Shown: in pieces, positions 56,204-64,000 of the stretch
Numbering within the stretch: the stretch's first letter is position 1
Layout: the number at the start of each line of letters is the position of its first letter
Source: an uncultured Prochlorococcus sp.
GTDB lineage: Bacteria > Cyanobacteriota > Cyanobacteriia > PCC-6307 > Cyanobiaceae
Reading direction: 5' to 3'
Length of the DNA stretch: 64,000 bases
Assembly (NCBI GenBank): GCA_902560875.1
Contig: CACENO010000008.1
Span: forward strand, 1 to 64,000
The notes under the pieces: model-generated
What the model was told of the DNA's origin: nothing
Database searches by the model: none
What the model saw: the letters and a program-made list of their open reading frames with translations, nothing else
Program-made: the position numbers and the translations under genes

Positions 56204-57291
56204 CGGGCCTCCTTCAAATACAAAAGAATTCCTTTTGAGATTGCAAATGCAAGATTTTTACGATGAGAAAATTTTGCGAGTCTAGAGGCATCAAGTCGGC
56301 CAGTTAAAAATCCTGTCTCAACAAGTACAGCGGGCATTATGGTCCTTCTTATAACAAAAAATCGCCCGCGTCTAACACCACGGTCAGGGCTCCCAGGGGA
56401 TACTTTAAGAATCTCATTCTGAATAAAACTTGCTAGCTTGAACCCTCTAGAACCTGCGAAATAAAAAGTCTCTATCCCATTGACATCTCTTCGAATACCT
56501 CTTGATGCATTTGCATGAACACTTACGAAGGCATCTGCTCCAAGCTGGTTTGCTTTTGCAACCCGGGGTGGAAGATCTAAATCTATTTCTGATCTTCTTG
56601 TTAGATAAATGTTTACCCCTCTTTGCTCAAGAATTCTAGAGATCTGAAGAGAAATATCTAAAACCACATCTGTTTCACGAATTCCTCTGATGCCAACTGC
56701 TCCTGAATCAGGTCCTCCGTGGCCAGGGTCAATGACAACTCGAAAACGACCTTTAGGAACAATAGGTAAATCTGAAATTCTTGATGGAATTGATCCAGTA
56801 TTTCTGGTTAAAAGTTTTGTGGGCCTATTAGGCGGTCTGATTAGATTTCCTTCCCCAATTCTCTTAAGCCCCTTAAGTGGAATATCTACAAAATCTAAAT
56901 GCCATAGATCAGGCTTCACTCCCTCTAACTTGAGGTTGGAAGGATCCAAAGAAATAGAGGATTTAAATTCAACTACAAATCTAGTGATTCCTTTAGAAGG
57001 TTTTCCAAGGCGAATTTCTTTTATAGGTCCAGTACCAGAAAGAGCACGAGGTCGAATAAGTTCACCAGGAAAATCGATCCAGACCCGATCACCTTTAAAA
57101 GCATCTGATGATTGGAAAAACACCTTTGGCTCAATCCCTTTAGAGGTTCTCAACTTCAAGACACCACTTCTTTCCAAGGTCCAAGCAGCCAAAGAACTAG
57201 AGGCTTTGGCGGGCAATTCTGAAATCAGAAAAACTGCATTAGAAGCAAAAGCCACGAAAAAGGCACAAAATAGTGACTTGCCACTAAACAT
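56200..57291 (-). CDS. N-acetylmuramoyl-L-alanine amidase with AMIN domain
   Basis: A 363-residue envelope hydrolase. A signal peptide (LFCAFFVAFASNAVFLIS, about 6-23) leads to an AMIN-like localisation domain (about 35-140) and an Amidase_3 domain with the zinc ligands in VVIDPGHGGPDSGAVG (about 184-199), RETDVVLDIS and SVHANASRG, and the C-terminal glutamate in AVLVETGFLTG. It would cut septal peptidoglycan in the periplasm. Overlaps murI by four bases; the nitrilase-like gene is four bases upstream. Confidence 0.92.
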   Translation of the reverse strand: MFSGKSLFCAFFVAFASNAVFLISELPAKASSSLAAWTLERSGVLKLRTSKGIEPKVFFQSSDAFKGDRVWIDFPGELIRPRALSGTGPIKEIRLGKPSKGITRFVVEFKSSISLDPSNLKLEGVKPDLWHLDFVDIPLKGLKRIGEGNLIRPPNRPTKLLTRNTGSIPSRISDLPIVPKGRFRVVIDPGHGGPDSGAVGIRGIRETDVVLDISLQISRILEQRGVNIYLTRRSEIDLDLPPRVAKANQLGADAFVSVHANASRGIRRDVNGIETFYFAGSRGFKLASFIQNEILKVSPGSPDRGVRRGRFFVIRRTIMPAVLVETGFLTGRLDASRLAKFSHRKNLAFAISKGILLYLKEAR

Positions 57292-57295
57292 AAAG

Positions 57296-58117
57296 TCAAA
57301 AAAGTTCAGGTTTTCTATGCTTTAAACATGGCATCTGTTCACGAATTCGACCTACATGAGAAGAATCAACAGGAGCAATAGAGGCCCCTGGCAATACCCC
57401 TGCATCTGCCAGAACTGTTCCCCATGGATCAATCACCATTGAATGTCCATGACTATGTCGACGTTCATAATTCAATCCTGTTTGAGCTGGTGCAACAACA
57501 TATGCTGTGTTCTCGATTGCTCGTGCTTGCAGTAAAACCTGCCAATGATCCTTACCAGTAAAGGCGGTAAAGGCGGCGGGAATCAAAAGTAATTCCGCTC
57601 CATGGTCAGCTAAATATCGGTAAAGCTCAGGGAAACGGACGTCATAACAGATTGAGAGGCCCACTTTGCATAAACCAGGGACATCTACTACTGGAGGTAC
57701 ATTTTCGCCAGGAACAATTGTGGATGATTCCCGATAGGTATTGCCTTCTGGAAGATCAACATCAAAAAGATGTATCTTGTCGTACCTTGCAAGAAGTTGG
57801 CCATCTCGTCCATAAAGTTCTGCGCGATTAAGAGTGCGTCGTCCATCTCCTACAGGAACCGGGAAACCACCTCCAAGCAATACAACTTGATAGCGCCTTG
57901 CCATCGTGACTAAGAAACGACTGCACTGTTCAGCCAGTGAAGATGAAAGATTTAAACGCTCCTGATCGTCACCTAAAAATGCAAAATTTTCTGGCAGCCC
58001 AATAAGCTCAGCCCCACGACGAGCGGCAAGTTCAATCTGCTCTTCAGCAGAAGAAAAATTGACCTCAGGCTGCGAGGTGCTCTTTAGCTGCACAGCGGCT
58101 GCCAGGAAGTCAGACAC
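57296..58117 (-). CDS. Nit1-like carbon-nitrogen hydrolase
   Basis: A 273-residue nitrilase-superfamily enzyme. The Glu-Lys-Cys triad is visible: glutamate in LIGLPENFAFLG, lysine in RYDKIHLFDVDLP and cysteine in GLSICYDVRFPELYRYLA. That last wording is typical of Nit1/Nit2, which hydrolyse deaminated glutathione or omega-amides in metabolite repair. No signal peptide. It lies 32 bases behind comB and four before the amidase, a continuous minus-strand run with unrelated functions. Confidence 0.88.
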   Translation of the reverse strand: MSDFLAAAVQLKSTSQPEVNFSSAEEQIELAARRGAELIGLPENFAFLGDDQERLNLSSSLAEQCSRFLVTMARRYQVVLLGGGFPVPVGDGRRTLNRAELYGRDGQLLARYDKIHLFDVDLPEGNTYRESSTIVPGENVPPVVDVPGLCKVGLSICYDVRFPELYRYLADHGAELLLIPAAFTAFTGKDHWQVLLQARAIENTAYVVAPAQTGLNYERRHSHGHSMVIDPWGTVLADAGVLPGASIAPVDSSHVGRIREQMPCLKHRKPELF

Positions 58118-58149
58118 AAGGTTGATTCGTAGAAAACTACTTTAAGAAA

Positions 58150-58881
58150 TCATGCGGCACTGATCACTCCCGGTTCCACTTGCGTTGGAACAACGTGAAG
58201 AGTGTCCAACTGAGAGCAACAAGTAAAGTCTGCATCGTGATTACCAAGCCCCGAAAGCCTTCTTCCATGACTTGCAGTTCGCAAGCAGGCCTCTATTTCA
58301 TTGCTCCATTGATTCCATAGAGCTAATGCTGCTATTAATTCATCATTAATGATATTTATCTTATCTTCTGCATGGTCCAAAAGGAATGACGCTAGGGAAC
58401 CAGCGGCAAGAGAATCTTCCAAAGAATACGAGCCTTCCCAACCACTTCCAAGAATAAATAATTGAGAAGTTTCACAACTCAGAATCTTCTCTGCAACTGC
58501 CTTCCTATTCGGAAGCGCCAAGGTATATAAATTTCTTGCTTTTCTGGCAGCTTGCAAAGACCTGGTGCCATTAGTTGTACTCATAAAAAGCCTCTTCCCT
58601 GAAACCAATTCAGGGACAACATCAATAGGAGAATTCCCCAAGTCAAAGCCTTTTATGCGTTTACCACCTCTTTCACCAACCAAGACCCTAGAAGTCTTAA
58701 GCCATTCATCTGATCTTCGTTTTAGCTTATCTAAATCAGCAAAAGTCTCTACAGCCTCTGCGCCATTATTCAAAGCGCATGCAATTGTGGTAGTAGCACG
58801 CAATACATCAATTACAACAGCTGCTTCAGGCTCCTGACCTTGAGGAAAATCATCAGCCACATGAAAATAAGAAAGTTCCAT
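58150..58881 (-). CDS. comB: 2-phosphosulfolactate phosphatase family protein
   Basis: A 243-residue protein of the ComB family, named for 2-phosphosulfolactate phosphatase of methanogen coenzyme M synthesis. [20 protein letters not shown] (about 22-41), [33 protein letters not shown] and [18 protein letters not shown] are the family blocks. Cyanobacteria do not make coenzyme M, so the true substrate is another phosphate ester, possibly sulfolactate-related. Divergent from ubiD across 65 bp. Confidence 0.85.
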   Translation of the reverse strand: MELSYFHVADDFPQGQEPEAAVVIDVLRATTTIACALNNGAEAVETFADLDKLKRRSDEWLKTSRVLVGERGGKRIKGFDLGNSPIDVVPELVSGKRLFMSTTNGTRSLQAARKARNLYTLALPNRKAVAEKILSCETSQLFILGSGWEGSYSLEDSLAAGSLASFLLDHAEDKINIINDELIAALALWNQWSNEIEACLRTASHGRRLSGLGNHDADFTCCSQLDTLHVVPTQVEPGVISAA

Positions 58882-58946
58882 TTGAAAAATTCACTGAATC
58901 AGTGCATCACAGTAACTACATCAACTAGCAAATCCTGCTAAAACAT

Positions 58947-60509
58947 ATGAACTTGCTTAGTCCTGTACCAGCATCACGTGACATGAGAGATTTTATTGCC
59001 CTTCTGGAAAAACGTGGGCAATTAAAAAGAATCCAAGCGGAAGTAAACACAGACCAAGAGATAGCAGCAATAAGTGACAGAGTGCTGTCACTAGGAGGTC
59101 CAGCACTCTTGTTTGAGAATGTCAAAGGATCAAAAATGCCTGTAGCGGTAAATCTTCTAGGCACAATGGAAAGAGTCGTTTGGAGTATGGGACTCGAGAA
59201 GGCAGAAGAATTAGAAAAGTTAGGGGAAAAGCTTGCATTACTCGAACAACCAAGACCACCAAAGGGGTTCAAAGAAACAAAAAAATTCGCAAAAGTTTTT
59301 TGGGATCTAATCAAAGCACGTCCAGATATAGATCTACTTCCTCCTTGCCACCATAAAGTCATCAACGAAAATGCATTAAATCTCAATGAACTTCCACTAA
59401 TTCGTCCATGGCCAAAAGATGCTGGTGGCGTAATCACATTAGGACTTGTCATAACAAAAGATCCCGAAACAAAAGTGCCAAATGTTGGCGTTTACAGGTT
59501 GCAACTTCAATCAGCAAAAACAATGACTGTTCACTGGCTCAGTGTTAGAGGAGGAGCCCGTCATCTACAAAAAGCCGCTGAGTTAGGGCGAAAGTTAGAA
59601 GTCGCAGTAGCCATTGGTGTACACCCATTACTAGTAATGGCTGCTGCAACACCAATACCAGTACAACTAAGTGAATGGCTTTTTGCTGGGTTATATGCAG
59701 GTGAAGGTGTTCGGCTGACTAAATGTAAAACTATTGATTTACAAATACCTAGCCATAGCGAAGTTGTTCTTGAAGGAACCATCTCACCTGGAGAAGAATT
59801 ACCTGATGGTCCGTTTGGTGACCACATGGGCTTTTATGGAGGCAAAGAGAACTCACCACTTATTCGCTTCCACTGCATGACTCATAGGAAGGATCCTATT
59901 TTTCTTACAACTTTTAGTGGTAGGCCTCCTAAGGAGGAGGCAATGTTAGCCATAGCTCTAAATAGAATATATACACCAATTCTTCGTCAACAAATACCGG
60001 AAATTTTAGACTTCTTTCTACCAATGGAGGCACTCAGCTATAAGTTAGCTGTTATTTCAATCAAGAAAGCCTATCCAGGTCAGGCCAAGAGGGCTGCCAT
60101 GGCGTTTTGGAGCGCATTACCACAATTTACCTACACAAAATTCGTCATAGTTGTTGATTCGACTATTAATGTTCGTGATCCTCGTCAGGTGATATGGGCA
60201 ATTTCAAGTTTAGTCGACCCTCAACGAGATCTCTTCCTCTTAGAAAATACCCCATTTGACACCCTAGATTTCGCGAGCGAAAACATAGGGTTAGGGGGAA
60301 GGATGGCTATCGATGCAACAACCAAAATTGGACCAGAAAAAAAACATGCATGGGGTGAACCCTTAAAGCGTACTGAAGATATTGAAGAAAGAGTTGATGC
60401 GAGGTGGGATGAATTAGGTCTAAACGATCTAAGAAAAGAAGAAGTCGACCCGACATTGTTTGGATACGTTATGGAAGAACTACTTCAAAAGGGAACCAAA
60501 AGAGACTAA
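58947..60509 (+). CDS. ubiD: UbiD-family decarboxylase
   Basis: A 520-residue prenylated-FMN dependent decarboxylase. MRDFIALLEKRGQLKRI, LPLIRPWPKDAGG, NVGVYRLQL, VAVAIGVHPLL and ELPDGPFGDHMGFYGG are family blocks, including the N/R and acidic residues that hold prFMN and metal. In cyanobacteria the homolog is thought to decarboxylate the prenylated 4-hydroxybenzoate on the way to plastoquinone. The start ATG 58947 is drawn; ATG 58983 (MRDFIALL) is an alternative. No ubiX in the window. Confidence 0.9.
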   Translation: MNLLSPVPASRDMRDFIALLEKRGQLKRIQAEVNTDQEIAAISDRVLSLGGPALLFENVKGSKMPVAVNLLGTMERVVWSMGLEKAEELEKLGEKLALLEQPRPPKGFKETKKFAKVFWDLIKARPDIDLLPPCHHKVINENALNLNELPLIRPWPKDAGGVITLGLVITKDPETKVPNVGVYRLQLQSAKTMTVHWLSVRGGARHLQKAAELGRKLEVAVAIGVHPLLVMAAATPIPVQLSEWLFAGLYAGEGVRLTKCKTIDLQIPSHSEVVLEGTISPGEELPDGPFGDHMGFYGGKENSPLIRFHCMTHRKDPIFLTTFSGRPPKEEAMLAIALNRIYTPILRQQIPEILDFFLPMEALSYKLAVISIKKAYPGQAKRAAMAFWSALPQFTYTKFVIVVDSTINVRDPRQVIWAISSLVDPQRDLFLLENTPFDTLDFASENIGLGGRMAIDATTKIGPEKKHAWGEPLKRTEDIEERVDARWDELGLNDLRKEEVDPTLFGYVMEELLQKGTKRD

Positions 60510-60554
60510 ATACATCAGGTTCTGCAAAGTCTTAAAATCAAAAAGTAAATTGAA

Positions 60555-61892
60555 TTGTCGACATTGAGCGTTAATACCTTCAATCAATCGTCGAGAGAAC
60601 TTCATCCAGGCGGTTCCTTGTCAGGAGAAATTCAAGTCCCAGGTGATAAATCAATTTCTCATAGAGCCTTATTGTTTGGTTCTATTGCTGAAGGCTTAAC
60701 AACGATTGACGGGCTTTTGCCGTCAGAAGACCCTCTAAGTACGGCTTCTTGCTTACGTTCTATGGGAGTACAAATTAGTCAAATTGTGAGCGGACAAAAA
60801 ATTCAGATAAATGGAGTTGGTTTAGATGGTTTAAAAGAGCCTGAAGAAATACTCAACTGTGGAAACTCAGGGACCACTATGCGTCTGCTTATGGGTTTGC
60901 TGGTTGGAAAAGAAAACCGTCATTTCGTTTTAACCGGAGACAAATCTCTCAGAAGTAGACCTATGGAAAGAGTTGGCCACCCTCTCAAGTTAATGGGAGC
61001 AGAAATAAAGGGTAGGTCTAAAGGCAATCTGGCTCCTCTCTCGATTTATGGCAGGAAGCTTCATGGTGCTGTCATAGGGACCCCAGTTGCCAGTGCTCAA
61101 GTCAAATCAGCAATCCTGCTAGCAGCTCTAACAGCATCAGGGAAAACTACAGTTATAGAACCAAAACACTCACGAGATCATAGTGAAAGGATGCTAAAGG
61201 CTTTTGGAGCAAACCTTCAAGTAGGTGGAGAAATGGGACGACATATCACTGTTTCACCAGGGTCAATTTTAAAAGGTCAATCAATAGTTGTACCAGGTGA
61301 TATAAGCTCAGCTGCTTTTTGGCTTATTGCAGGATCCTTTATCCCAGGGTCAGAAATAACTATAAATAATGTAGGTCTTAATCCAACAAGAACTGGAATA
61401 TTAGAAGTAATGAAAATGATGGGTGCAAAGTTTGAGGTATTTAATAAGAGAGACGTAACAGGTGAGCCAGTTGGTGATATCAAGGTTTTTTATAGCCATG
61501 GATTAAAAGCATTCACTATCGATGCCGAAATTATTCCGCGACTAGTAGATGAAGTACCAATACTTTCAGTTGCCGCCTGTTTTTGCGATGGAAAAAGTCA
61601 AATAAAAGATGCAAGTGAACTAAGAGTTAAAGAAACAGATCGTTTAGCTGTAATGGCAAGACAACTTTCATCAATGGGAGCAGATATAAAAGAAACCCCA
61701 GACGGTCTTACGATTCAAGGTGGAAACAAGCTAAAAGGTGCAAAGTTGGATAGTGAAACAGATCATCGAATAGCTATGAGCCTAGCCATTGCTGCCTTAT
61801 TAGCGGAAGGTAATTCCACTCTTTCCAGGAGTAATGCATCTAATGTTTCTTATCCAAATTTTTGGGAACATTTTGAGCTACTAAGAAATTAA
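60555..61892 (+). CDS. aroA: 3-phosphoshikimate 1-carboxyvinyltransferase (EPSP synthase)
   Basis: A 445-residue enzyme of the shikimate pathway adding PEP to shikimate-3-phosphate. [56 protein letters not shown] and [16 protein letters not shown] are present; the Gly-96 region (NCGNSGTT) has the class II-like wording with later residues. The start is TTG at 60555; a second TTG is at 60564, no ATG in front of the domain. The next gene starts one base after the stop. Confidence 0.95.
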   Translation: MSTLSVNTFNQSSRELHPGGSLSGEIQVPGDKSISHRALLFGSIAEGLTTIDGLLPSEDPLSTASCLRSMGVQISQIVSGQKIQINGVGLDGLKEPEEILNCGNSGTTMRLLMGLLVGKENRHFVLTGDKSLRSRPMERVGHPLKLMGAEIKGRSKGNLAPLSIYGRKLHGAVIGTPVASAQVKSAILLAALTASGKTTVIEPKHSRDHSERMLKAFGANLQVGGEMGRHITVSPGSILKGQSIVVPGDISSAAFWLIAGSFIPGSEITINNVGLNPTRTGILEVMKMMGAKFEVFNKRDVTGEPVGDIKVFYSHGLKAFTIDAEIIPRLVDEVPILSVAACFCDGKSQIKDASELRVKETDRLAVMARQLSSMGADIKETPDGLTIQGGNKLKGAKLDSETDHRIAMSLAIAALLAEGNSTLSRSNASNVSYPNFWEHFELLRN

Positions 61893-61893
61893 G

Positions 61894-62826
61894 TTGGTTA
61901 CGCCTAAGTGTCCATTAGGAGATTTATCTTTTAAGCAAAATAGAGACGGAAGTATATCCTTCAGAAATAATTTTTATAATGAGAACTTTAATAGTTCAAT
62001 AGGTCCAAGGAAAGAAGCCCTAAAAAAATTTGTTGTCCCTTCTGAAATTGAAAGATTTGAACAAGATCATGAAATAAAAATATTAGATGTATGTTTTGGT
62101 GTTGGCTACAATTCGGCATGCCTAATAGAAGCTATGAATATACAATCGATTAAAGTTCATATTTGGGGTCTAGAAATAGACCGTAGGCCTGTAGATATTG
62201 TGGCAAATAATCTAGAATTTATTAATTCTTGGTCTAATGATGTTCAGCAAATTTATAAATCGATAAAAAGAGAGTCAAAGTGGAGTAACTCGAAAGGGAG
62301 TGGCAAAATACTCTGGGGAGATGCAAGAGAAGAAATTAAAAAAATTCAAAAAGATATATATTTCGACCTAATATTTTTAGATCCATTTTCACCAACTAAA
62401 TGCCCTATGTTATGGAGTGAGGAATTTATCAAAAGGCTAACTATGAGATTAGTGAAAGGCGGAAGATTGATAACTTATTCTACAGCAGCAGCAATAAGAG
62501 CAAGCCTGAGAAGATCAGGAATGGAAATAAGATCGATAAAACCGATTAGAGAAGAGAGAAAGAGTTGGAGTACTGGAACAATTGCAATATCACCAAAAAA
62601 TAACTTACAAATAAAGAATCATTCTAAAAGCTGGAAAAAATTAAATATGATGGAAGAAGACCATTTATTGTCTAAAGCTGCTATTCCATATCGTGATCCT
62701 TCCGGGACAGCAACTTCTGTAGAAATTCTAAAGAGGAGGCAACAAGAACAAATGAAAAGTCAATTGAAAAGTTCAAAAGAATGGAAACAAAGATGGAGAG
62801 AGGCATTACCCTCATTTAACGATTAG
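61894..62826 (+). CDS. MnmC-like tRNA methyltransferase (MnmC2 domain only)
   Basis: A 310-residue SAM-dependent methyltransferase fold protein. LDVCFGVGYNSACLIEA is motif I, WGLEIDRRPVDIVANN follows, and LIFLDPFSPTKCPMLWSEEF is the characteristic MnmC2 block (in E. coli, a DxFxPxxNPxMW pattern). It lacks the FAD domain (MnmC1) of the bifunctional enzyme. The probable role is methylating nm5s2U to mnm5s2U in the wobble position of tRNA. Start TTG 61894, one base after aroA, so coupled. C-terminal 45 residues are highly basic. Confidence 0.8.
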   Translation: MVTPKCPLGDLSFKQNRDGSISFRNNFYNENFNSSIGPRKEALKKFVVPSEIERFEQDHEIKILDVCFGVGYNSACLIEAMNIQSIKVHIWGLEIDRRPVDIVANNLEFINSWSNDVQQIYKSIKRESKWSNSKGSGKILWGDAREEIKKIQKDIYFDLIFLDPFSPTKCPMLWSEEFIKRLTMRLVKGGRLITYSTAAAIRASLRRSGMEIRSIKPIREERKSWSTGTIAISPKNNLQIKNHSKSWKKLNMMEEDHLLSKAAIPYRDPSGTATSVEILKRRQQEQMKSQLKSSKEWKQRWREALPSFND

Positions 62827-62850
62827 ATTTCTTTAAGACGAAGATTCTTC

Positions 62851-64000
62851 ATGCTTGCCATCGCAATCTTGGCTGCTGGGAAAGGAACCAGAATGAAGAG
62901 CAGCCTTCCAAAAGTTCTTCAGCCATTAGGAGGTAAAAGCCTTATTGAAAGAGTTCTTGCCAACTGTAATCAATTCGACTGTGATCGAAGATTTCTTATA
63001 GTTGGCCACCAAGCAGATGCCGTAAAAAACAAATTAAGCCATATATCAGGCTTCGACTATGTTCTACAAAAACCCCAGAAAGGTACTGGTCATGCTATTC
63101 AACAATTACTACCGGAAATGCAGAGCTTTGAAGGAGAACTGGTTGTTTTAAACGGCGATGTGCCCTTGCTTAAACCGAAAACAATAGAAAAACTTGTTAA
63201 TATGCACAGAGAAGCAAAAGCTGATGTAACATTTCTTTCTGCAAATCTAAAAGACCCAAAGGGATATGGGAGAGTTTTTGCCGATGACAAAGGTAGAGTA
63301 AGTGAAATAATTGAAGATAAAGATTGTAATAAAAAACAATTGCAGAACTGTCTTACAAATGCAGGTATTTACTGCTTTAATTGGAAAAAACTCAAAGAGA
63401 TTCTACCAAGTTTAAGCAGTAAGAATAATCAAGGTGAATTTTATTTAACTGAAACAATAGGAATTTTAAATATTGCATTGCACTTAGAGGTAGAGAACTC
63501 TAATGAAATCTTTGGGATTAATGACTTTGACCAGTTATCCAAATGTGAAAATCTTCTTCAAAATCAAATACGTAATTATTGGATGATGAATGGAGTTAAA
63601 ATGATTGATCCTCTAAGCTGCACGTTTAGCGAAGAATGTGATTTTGGTAAAGATGTAACTATCGAACCCCAAACACATTTTAGAGGCAAATGTTATATTA
63701 AAGATGGGTCACATATTGGTCCAGGTAGTTATATCCAAAATTCTACTATAGGTAAACATAGCAAAGTCATTTTTTCTGTATTAGAGAACTCAGAAATAGG
63801 CAACAATGTATCAATTGGTCCATATGCACATTTGAGACCAAAATCTAATATTGGGAACAGATGTAAGATTGGTAATTTCGTAGAGATAAAAAATAGTACT
63901 ATCAACCATGAATCAAAGATCAGTCATTTAAGTTATGTAGGTGATTCAGATATTGGTACAAATGTAAACATTGGAGCAGGAACAATAACTGCTAATTTTG
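62851..64000 (+). CDS. glmU: Bifunctional GlmU: GlcNAc-1-P uridyltransferase/acetyltransferase, partial
   Basis: At least 383 codons of an open frame that continues past the right edge. The uridyltransferase domain starts LAIAILAAGKGTRMKSSLPK with the nucleotide loop, and has QKGTGHAIQQ and LNGDVPLLKP. After about residue 245 the left-handed beta-helix acetyltransferase hexapeptides appear (TIEPQTHFRG, HIGPGSYIQN, SIGPYAHLRP, NIGAGTITAN). It makes UDP-GlcNAc for peptidoglycan and lipids. Start ATG 62851 follows the MnmC-like gene by 24 bases. The last visible hexapeptide region normally lies shortly before the active-site histidine and C-terminus, so most of the gene is present. Confidence 0.93.
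   Translation, partial: MLAIAILAAGKGTRMKSSLPKVLQPLGGKSLIERVLANCNQFDCDRRFLIVGHQADAVKNKLSHISGFDYVLQKPQKGTGHAIQQLLPEMQSFEGELVVLNGDVPLLKPKTIEKLVNMHREAKADVTFLSANLKDPKGYGRVFADDKGRVSEIIEDKDCNKKQLQNCLTNAGIYCFNWKKLKEILPSLSSKNNQGEFYLTETIGILNIALHLEVENSNEIFGINDFDQLSKCENLLQNQIRNYWMMNGVKMIDPLSCTFSEECDFGKDVTIEPQTHFRGKCYIKDGSHIGPGSYIQNSTIGKHSKVIFSVLENSEIGNNVSIGPYAHLRPKSNIGNRCKIGNFVEIKNSTINHESKISHLSYVGDSDIGTNVNIGAGTITANF

Noticed and set aside
1-64000. CRISPR array, insertion sequence, prophage or toxin-antitoxin module
   Set aside because: No regularly spaced repeats, transposase, integrase, structural phage genes or recognisable toxin-antitoxin pairs were found.

Overview
The window is one contiguous piece of a small, AT-rich picocyanobacterial chromosome, most likely Prochlorococcus and more likely a low-light than a high-light lineage. 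The taxonomic call rests on PsaK, PetM, Psb29/THF1, a photosynthetic-type FtsH, a long polyprenyl synthase plus UbiD (plastoquinone pathway), a compatible-solute locus of the GgpS/GgtBCDA type, AT-rich codon use, and tightly packed genes with many 4-bp overlaps. The lineage within the genus is an inference. No rRNA, CRISPR array, insertion sequence, integrase or phage gene is visible. Apart from one 6-kb stretch of small orphan genes, the content is conserved housekeeping.

Layout. 0-17.7 kb: dapF, a cysteine desulfurase, a DUF1995 protein and an unidentified partial gene (minus strand); leuS; pgi; an M61 peptidase; purN; argC; ribBA; a cyclophilin; murQ; and the minus-strand run dnaK-dnaJ-DUF3110. 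17.8-25.5 kb: pstC-pstA-pstB without pstS, tRNA-Ser(GGA), an inositol-phosphatase family gene, hisZ, htpG and rpmB. 25.7-31.2 kb: a glucosylglycerol operon (ggpS, then ggtB-ggtC-ggtD-ggtA with overlapping stops and starts) preceded by a 20-bp palindrome. 31.2-45.7 kb: two small membrane proteins and psaK; a geranylgeranyl-reductase-like flavoprotein; dxs; ilvA; scpB; a YggT protein; a MazG-like protein; pyk; an FtsX/MacB-type permease; then a thylakoid proteostasis neighbourhood of ftsH, clpP, psb29, a 45-residue membrane protein, petM and clpS.

45.7-51 kb: an accessory-looking stretch of short genes of unknown function with unusually long intergenic gaps. It contains a convergent pair of small exported proteins that share an exact His-Asp/Cys/Cys spacing, a GT39-like membrane glycosyltransferase, a 51-residue protein with a clear ribosome binding site and its own hairpin, a candidate short transcript, a zinc-ribbon-like protein, and several tiny ORFs. 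This is the part most likely to hold undescribed biology.

51-64 kb: a DUF1350 hydrolase, acs, a HAD phosphatase, a solanesyl-type diphosphate synthase, murI, an AMIN-containing amidase, a Nit-type hydrolase, comB, ubiD, aroA, an MnmC-like methyltransferase and the 5' two-thirds or more of glmU, which runs off the right edge. Functionally the window combines cell-wall precursor and turnover genes (dapF, murQ, murI, amidase, glmU), isoprenoid/quinone supply (dxs, polyprenyl synthase, ubiD), osmolyte synthesis and uptake, and photosystem maintenance. All domain names come from reading motifs by eye; no database search was run.
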